NCBI GenBank assembly: GCA_964444885.1
Contig: CAYUIZ010000115.1
Span: 1-9,131 of the forward strand
Origin: CAYRGQ01 sp964444885
Lineage (GTDB): Bacteria; Bacteroidota; Bacteroidia; Sphingobacteriales; Sphingobacteriaceae
Reading direction: 5' to 3'
DNA length: 9,131 nt
Below are positions 5,618 through 9,131 of the stretch, piece after piece. The notes beneath the pieces were generated by a model. The model was not told where the DNA came from, did no database searches, and was given only the letters and a program-made list of their open reading frames with translations. Numbering within the stretch: the stretch's first letter is position 1; every line of letters starts with the position of its first letter. The position numbers were made by a program, and so were the translations under genes.

Positions 5618-5828
5618 AGGACTTTTCTTTAATGCTCAGTGCGCCAGAAAGACATTGGCCGACTGGATTGGTTAATCGTGCTGCGGTGGCGTTATGCGGC
5701 TTTACCCACTGCCGCGCCTTTGTGTCGTAGACTTCAGGCAAACCCTTGACGCAGATTCCAGCATGGATGCAAACTTTGGGCGTCCAGCGGATGGTAATTT
5801 CGCCGTTGGAATATTCGTGCGTTTCCAT
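5592..5828 (-). CDS. YjdI-type small Fe-S cluster protein (Fer4_19)
   Basis: The 78-aa protein matches the Fer4_19/YjdI family: YSNGEITIRWTPKVCIHAGICVKG with Cys20, His22 and Cys26, then the predicted final ligand Cys59 in GQCLSGALS. The family usually reads CPSGAL; here Leu replaces Pro. Members are thought to bind one iron-sulfur cluster and may carry electrons or sense redox state; the actual role is not known to me. The C-terminal tail (SIKEKSYGNYETGT) overlaps the start of the GNAT gene in another frame. The start METHEYSNGEI is the only ATG giving the whole domain. Upstream, the minus strand has TACATTTA, one base off a -7 box, which is too weak to call. The gene is divergent from the MliC-like gene, with a hairpin repeat between them. 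Confidence 0.9.
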   Translation of the reverse strand: METHEYSNGEITIRWTPKVCIHAGICVKGLPEVYDTKARQWVKPHNATAARLTNPVGQCLSGALSIKEKSYGNYETGT

Positions 5829-5908
5829 ATTCAGGCTATTTCACGAATAAATGTACATAAAAATTCCTACGCTTTCTGCCGTATGCAGCGCAACCGCAGG
5901 GAAATTTT

Positions 5909-6021
5909 TAAAACGTCTAAAATCCCGAGGGGGAGCCTAATTTTAGCCCCCCCCCCGAGTTTCACTATTTATAGCCCCAGGTTTCAACCATTTATAGCCC
6001 CGGTTTCAACCCGGGGGCTAG
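5909..6021. repeat. Dispersed hairpin repeat with three core iterations and a C10 tract
   Basis: The element starts AAAACGTCTAAAATCCCGAG and contains three tandem starts of the core. These are at 5944-5971 (carrying C10 at 5947-5956 and ending in TATTTA), 5972-5994 (TAGCCCCAGGTTTCAAC plus CATTTA, 23 bp) and 5995-6020. The third is the only complete hairpin: arms TAGCCCCGG and CCCGGGGGCTA around TTTCAA. It lies between the divergent Fe-S gene and the MliC-like lipoprotein gene, ending about 25 bp before the latter's promoter box. Confidence 0.88.
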
Positions 6022-6044
6022 AATGTATATCCGCCTCATTTTCG

Positions 6045-6052
6045 TATGTTTG
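6045..6052 (+). promoter_or_regulatory. Putative -7 box for the MliC-like lipoprotein gene
   Basis: TATGTTTG matches TAnnTTTG and is 19 bases before the ATG at 6072. No TTTG is found at the -33 distance, where the edge of the hairpin repeat lies. Confidence 0.45.
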
Positions 6053-6071
6053 TGTCATAAAATACAAGAAG

Positions 6072-6425
6072 ATGAAAACGCAATTTCTTTACGGACTCCT
6101 CGTGCTGGCAATGGGTAGTTTCGGCGCTTGCCAAAGCGGCACTCAATCGAACGAGGATACCCACACGGTAGCCATCGAACAAGAAGAAACCGGCCAAATC
6201 GTAACGACCTCCCTCACGGACGCTGCAGGCCAGAAGCTGGACCTCGCCTTTGACAATGCCGCGGGCACAGCCACGCTCGTTCTGGATGGAGATACCATTC
6301 GCCTCACCCAGGAAACCATGGCATCCGGTGTGCGGTACAGCAACGACAATTACGTGTATGCTGAGCACCAGGGCAACGTGACGCTCACGAAGGACGGGGA
6401 AAGCATCTTCCAAATAACCCCATAA
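6072..6425 (+). CDS. MliC-like lipoprotein (lysozyme-inhibitor fold)
   Basis: This 117-aa predicted lipoprotein has signal MKTQFLYGLLVLAMGSFGAC with lipobox FGAC and lipidated Cys20, then a flexible acidic linker (21-41). A single MliC-type domain follows: VTTSLTDAAGQKLDLAF, a strand ATLVLDGDTIRL, the family motif SGVRYS (85-90), YVYAEHQGNVTLTKDG and a final strand. Known MliC proteins sit on the membrane facing the periplasm and inhibit c-type lysozyme; whether this one does is inference from fold. I use the ATG at 6072 rather than longer in-frame starts because it places the signal peptide first and lies behind a TAnnTTTG box. It is convergent with the MFS gene, with only 14 bp between the stops; GGAAC/GTTCC (6436-6449) is a very weak terminator candidate at most. 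Confidence 0.83.
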   Translation: MKTQFLYGLLVLAMGSFGACQSGTQSNEDTHTVAIEQEETGQIVTTSLTDAAGQKLDLAFDNAAGTATLVLDGDTIRLTQETMASGVRYSNDNYVYAEHQGNVTLTKDGESIFQITP

Positions 6426-6439
6426 GCGGGTTTTTGGAA

Positions 6440-7852
6440 CTAGCGTTCCCGGTTTTGCTTGAGGAAATACCTTCGGACCACCCACAACGTGAGGAGCGGC
6501 AATAGCGCAAAGACGGCGAACAGGATCCAGGCCGCATCCTTGGTACGTGCAAGATTAGCCGTTTCATGAATGCCGGCCATACTCGTTACCACGCCCGTAA
6601 CCGCGGCGCCGAAGGCCGTGGCAATCAACTGAATCGTGGTGAGCGATGCCGCAGCGTGGTCTTCTTCGCCCGCATTGGCCGATGACAGCGCCCGGGCGAG
6701 CAGGTGCGGCCAGCCCATGCCGATGCCCCCGCCGATGAGTACCAAACACAGACTGATAAGGACCAGCGTCAGCAATGGATGGAAACTGGTGTTGACAATG
6801 GCAAAAGCCAGCCCCAGCAGACCGCTCGCCATGGCTACCGGACCCAGATGCCATATGTGGAGGATGCGCTGGCCGGATGACCCCGAAAAAAGAATGGAAA
6901 AGCCGGTCCAGCCAATGGCCATCATCACCGTCAGGTAGCCCGCCTTTAACGGAGAATAACCGTGTATTTCCTGAAGGAAATAGGGGATATAAATTTCCAC
7001 TGCGGTAGCCGCCTGCAAAAAAGCAATAGCCGCATACGTTGCTCCCAGCCGCGATGAAACGCGATACGAGCCGTTGGGAAGTAAACGGTTCACGGCGTTT
7101 TTCTCAAGCCGGACCAACACCAATATCAGCACGACCGACACGAGGATCCCGCCAACGGCCAAGCGCAGATCCTCCGCGAGGCTACCCATGGATACTGCAA
7201 TCGTAGCCGCGGTTAGTAAAAATAGCTTAAAAAAAGGCGGCGGTGGCGAGGATCCTGCCGTGGCATTACCGCTGGGCAACACCTTGCTGATGGTCACGAA
7301 CAAGGCGACGGAAATCACCAGCACAGAACCAAAAGACAGTCGCCAAACGCCAAGTCCGGCGAAAACTCCCCCAATGAACGGTCCCGACAAGGCCGCTATC
7401 CCCCACATTCCGGACAGCAAAGCCATTGCCCGCGACCACAACCGCTCTTCAAAGACAAGCCGGATCATCGAGTAGGAGAGGGCGAACAGCAGTCCGCCGC
7501 CGATTCCCTGCACGGTACGTCCGGCAAGCATCACGGCCATGGTAGGGGCCAGCGCACAAAGGAGCGTGCCCGCAGCAAAGATGACAATGGAAAGCCGATA
7601 GGCCCGCTTGGGGCCGCGCCGCGAAAGCAAACGCGCGGATAGGACGGAGCCGATAATGGAAGCGACGACGAATAACGTGGTGTTCCAGCTGAAAAAGGCA
7701 AAACCACCGATATCCCGGACAACCGAAGGCAGAATCGTAGTCGCCAAAAAAACGTTCACTGCGTGCAGTCCTACGCCGCCCGCCAAGGAAACCGCTTTAA
7801 TGCCGTTTGATCCCGAAAGCAATGACTTCCAGCTGTTGTCTCTTTTATCCAT
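6440..7852 (-). CDS. MFS drug:H+ antiporter-type transporter (DHA2-like, 14 TM)
   Basis: The 470-aa inner-membrane protein shows about 14 hydrophobic segments, as in the DHA2 drug-efflux family. Signature motifs: motif A in the loop after TM2 (GSVLSARLLSRRGPKR, from residue 68), motif B GRTVQGIGGG (111-120, with the membrane Arg112), and antiporter motif C GIAALSGPFIGG (151-162), which suggests export rather than import. The N-terminal helix LAGGVGLHAVNVFLATTILPSVVRDIGG resembles other DHA2 members in form, though it lacks the usual acidic residue of TM1. The substrate cannot be told; no regulator or membrane-fusion partner is adjacent. The start ATG at 7852 gives a short cytoplasmic N-terminus. 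A promoter with both -33 and -7 elements lies 81 bp upstream. It is divergent from the PF04392 lipoprotein gene. Confidence 0.9.
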   Translation of the reverse strand: MDKRDNSWKSLLSGSNGIKAVSLAGGVGLHAVNVFLATTILPSVVRDIGGFAFFSWNTTLFVVASIIGSVLSARLLSRRGPKRAYRLSIVIFAAGTLLCALAPTMAVMLAGRTVQGIGGGLLFALSYSMIRLVFEERLWSRAMALLSGMWGIAALSGPFIGGVFAGLGVWRLSFGSVLVISVALFVTISKVLPSGNATAGSSPPPPFFKLFLLTAATIAVSMGSLAEDLRLAVGGILVSVVLILVLVRLEKNAVNRLLPNGSYRVSSRLGATYAAIAFLQAATAVEIYIPYFLQEIHGYSPLKAGYLTVMMAIGWTGFSILFSGSSGQRILHIWHLGPVAMASGLLGLAFAIVNTSFHPLLTLVLISLCLVLIGGGIGMGWPHLLARALSSANAGEEDHAAASLTTIQLIATAFGAAVTGVVTSMAGIHETANLARTKDAAWILFAVFALLPLLTLWVVRRYFLKQNRER

Positions 7853-7932
7853 ATATTGCCATTTCGATCACCTGCGCGCTATAAAAAACAAGGAGCAATC
7901 CCAATGCCACCGGTATCTCCCCATCAAAACGG

Positions 7933-7962
7933 CAAACATAACCAAATAGTTTGCTGAAACAA
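7933..7962 (-). promoter_or_regulatory. Promoter of the MFS gene with -33 and -7 elements
   Basis: On the minus strand, TTG (7962-7960, in CTTG) is followed after 19 bp by TATGTTTG (7940-7933). This fits the Bacteroidota primary sigma consensus TTTG / TAnnTTTG at its usual spacing, and is the best two-part promoter in the window. The -7 box lies about 80 bp before the ATG at 7852. Confidence 0.6.
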
Positions 7963-8018
7963 GGGTAGCTGAGCGGGCCTAGCGCAGGGTAGGGCCAGGC
8001 TCGACAAAATCCATGATC

Positions 8019-8028
8019 CGCACGTGCG
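8019..8028. promoter_or_regulatory. 10-bp perfect palindrome upstream of the PF04392 gene, candidate operator
   Basis: CGCACGTGCG reads the same on both strands and is bracketed by two copies of CATGAT (8012 and 8031). It ends 22 bp before the TAnnTTTG box at 8051, so it covers roughly the -33 region. A regulator site is plausible but unproven. The rest of the 211-bp divergent region shows only the two promoters. Confidence 0.35.
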
Positions 8029-8050
8029 ACCATGATACGCTGAAAAACAG

Positions 8051-8058
8051 TAGATTTG
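8051..8058 (+). promoter_or_regulatory. Putative -7 box immediately ahead of the PF04392 gene
   Basis: TAGATTTG matches TAnnTTTG and is separated from the ATG at 8064 by CGAAT only. This repeats the very short spacing seen before metN and the Smr gene. No -33 TTTG is visible. Confidence 0.45.
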
Positions 8059-8063
8059 CGAAT

Positions 8064-9047
8064 ATGAAGCACATCAGTCCTTTCGTGATTTTGGCCATAT
8101 TCATCGGCACCACACTGCTGTCCTGCCAATCCAGCCAGCGGGACACGGGCGTCCCGACCGTCGGATTTATCGAAGCTTTTGAAGACGCTACGATTGCCCA
8201 GGCTCGCATCGGATTCATCGACGCCTTAGCCCATGGCGGCTACAGCGAGGATGACGGCACGCTACGGGTCATCTACCGTAATGCGCAGGGCGACGCCGGC
8301 ACGCTGAGTCAGATCGTCAACTATTTTGGCAGCCGGCCGATCAGCCTCATTGGCACGAGCACCACGCTGGCAACGCTCGCAACCGCGCAGCGGGTTCATG
8401 ATACGCCCATTTTCCAATCCGTCACTGCCATGCCGGACATTATCGGATTGGCCAGCAAAGAGGGCGTGCCGCCCGCCAATTTATTCGGAACAGGCGAGAC
8501 CCTCCACTATATCGACACGGCCTTTGCCATCATTGCCGAAACCGTCAAACCACAAGGCGAACGCCTGCGGGTGGGCATGATTTACAACCAGGCCGAACCC
8601 CAGTCGGTAGAAGCTTACGAACGTTTGGCCAGCCTAGCGCAGTCCTTAGGTGCCGAACTCGTGGCCCAGCCTTTGCAGGCATCGGCCGAAGCCCAGCTGG
8701 TGGTGCGTTCCTTGTTGCAACGGGATATCGACGCCTTTTTTGCCAATCCGGATAACACAGTTTTCGCCGCATTCGAAACGATCGTCCGCAACTGCAACGA
8801 GCGTGGCGTCCCCATATTCACCAGCGAATCGGGCTTAGTCGCCCGCGGTGCGGTAGCCGCTTTCGGTGCGGACATTTACCAATGGGGTTACCAGAGCGGG
8901 GCACAGGCGGCACGCTACTTAAACAGCGGCTCGACGTCCGGCATGCAGGTAGAAATGCTCAAAGTCCGCAAGCGCGTCTACAATCCAGCCATTGCCGAAC
9001 GGTTCGGTTTGGTATTCGATGCCAGCTTCGCAGCCCTGTCTAATTAG
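8064..9047 (+). CDS. ABC transporter substrate-binding lipoprotein, PF04392 (TrpX-like) family
   Basis: The 327-aa predicted lipoprotein has a signal peptide ending in the lipobox LLSC (Cys21). It then shows the two-lobed periplasmic-binding fold of the ABC_sub_bind family: VGFIEAFEDATIAQARIGFIDAL near the start, a SLIGTSTTLATLATA helix, TPIFQSVTAMPDIIGL, the hinge region RVGMIYNQAEPQSVEAYERL, DAFFANPDNTVFAAFE, and VPIFTSESGLVARGAVAAFGADIYQWGYQSGAQAARYL. These are diagnostic of PF04392, whose members often sit with a permease and an ATPase; those would lie past the window's right edge. The ligand is unknown; some family members are linked to tryptophan or other amino acids, so that is a weak guess. 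I use the ATG at 8064; a longer frame from 8013 lacks a signal peptide at its start. Confidence 0.9.
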   Translation: MKHISPFVILAIFIGTTLLSCQSSQRDTGVPTVGFIEAFEDATIAQARIGFIDALAHGGYSEDDGTLRVIYRNAQGDAGTLSQIVNYFGSRPISLIGTSTTLATLATAQRVHDTPIFQSVTAMPDIIGLASKEGVPPANLFGTGETLHYIDTAFAIIAETVKPQGERLRVGMIYNQAEPQSVEAYERLASLAQSLGAELVAQPLQASAEAQLVVRSLLQRDIDAFFANPDNTVFAAFETIVRNCNERGVPIFTSESGLVARGAVAAFGADIYQWGYQSGAQAARYLNSGSTSGMQVEMLKVRKRVYNPAIAERFGLVFDASFAALSN

Positions 9048-9131
9048 GGACGTCCGTCGTCTGGACTAATCCCATCGGGTGCACGACAGATTTCCCCTTC
9101 ATTACAAAAATCATTTTGTCATCCTGACGAC
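9048..9131. other. Downstream region with an AT-rich hairpin and possible start of another repeat
   Basis: After the PF04392 stop, ACAAAA (9104-9109) and TTTTGT (9114-9119) form a 6-bp inverted repeat around ATCA. It is a weak terminator candidate because there is no separate T-run. The window ends with TTTTGTCATCCTGACGAC, which looks like the beginning of a GTCATCCTGA-type intergenic repeat that I recall as common in Bacteroidota genomes. No gene is visible in these 84 bp. Confidence 0.3.

Noticed and set aside
5694..6071. Longer N-terminus for the MliC-like lipoprotein
   Set aside because: It would run antisense through the Fe-S gene and through the repeat, and would bury the signal peptide inside the protein.
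6436..6449. Terminator between the convergent MliC-like and MFS genes
   Set aside because: The GGAAC/GTTCC stem has only five base pairs and no T-run follows on either strand.

Overview
The window looks like Bacteroidota chromosome of moderate GC content. The evidence is promoter-like TAnnTTTG boxes (the Bacteroidota -7 element) ahead of several genes, little Shine-Dalgarno sequence apart from metA, and Bacteroidota-typical small families such as DUF4180. I cannot place it more finely from sequence alone.

Layout. Positions 1-2074 (minus) hold a methionine ABC importer operon: metN (ATPase), metI (permease) and metQ (lipoprotein binding protein, cut by the window start). Positions 2136-2745 hold a gene-free array of GC-rich hairpin repeats with a tandem period of 143 bp. 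It is interrupted by a 100-N assembly gap whose two flanks are the same 55 bp. Two small minus-strand genes follow: an unrecognised 79-aa protein and a DUF4180 protein. Another copy of the hairpin repeat separates these from a plus-strand stand-alone Smr-domain gene. metA (plus) starts with TTG behind a strong Shine-Dalgarno sequence and a structured AT-rich leader. Its active-site residue 111 is Glu, which predicts acetyl-CoA rather than succinyl-CoA use. Next are an overlapping minus-strand pair (YjdI-type Fe-S protein and YjdJ-type GNAT acetyltransferase), a third repeat copy, a plus-strand MliC-like lipoprotein, a convergent 14-TM MFS efflux-type transporter (minus), and a plus-strand lipoprotein binding protein of the PF04392 ABC family. 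That last gene probably begins an ABC operon continuing past the window.

Functional reading. Methionine uptake (MetNIQ) and the first committed step of methionine synthesis (MetA) lie within about 2.3 kb of each other, so this is partly a methionine-supply locus. The other genes look like independent housekeeping or accessory units. The most unusual content is non-coding: a dispersed and locally tandem REP-like hairpin family occupying three intergenic regions, possibly a decayed fourth, and an apparent de Bruijn assembly break inside the array. I see no phage, CRISPR, transposase gene, tRNA or rRNA in the window, and no clear multi-gene novel system.
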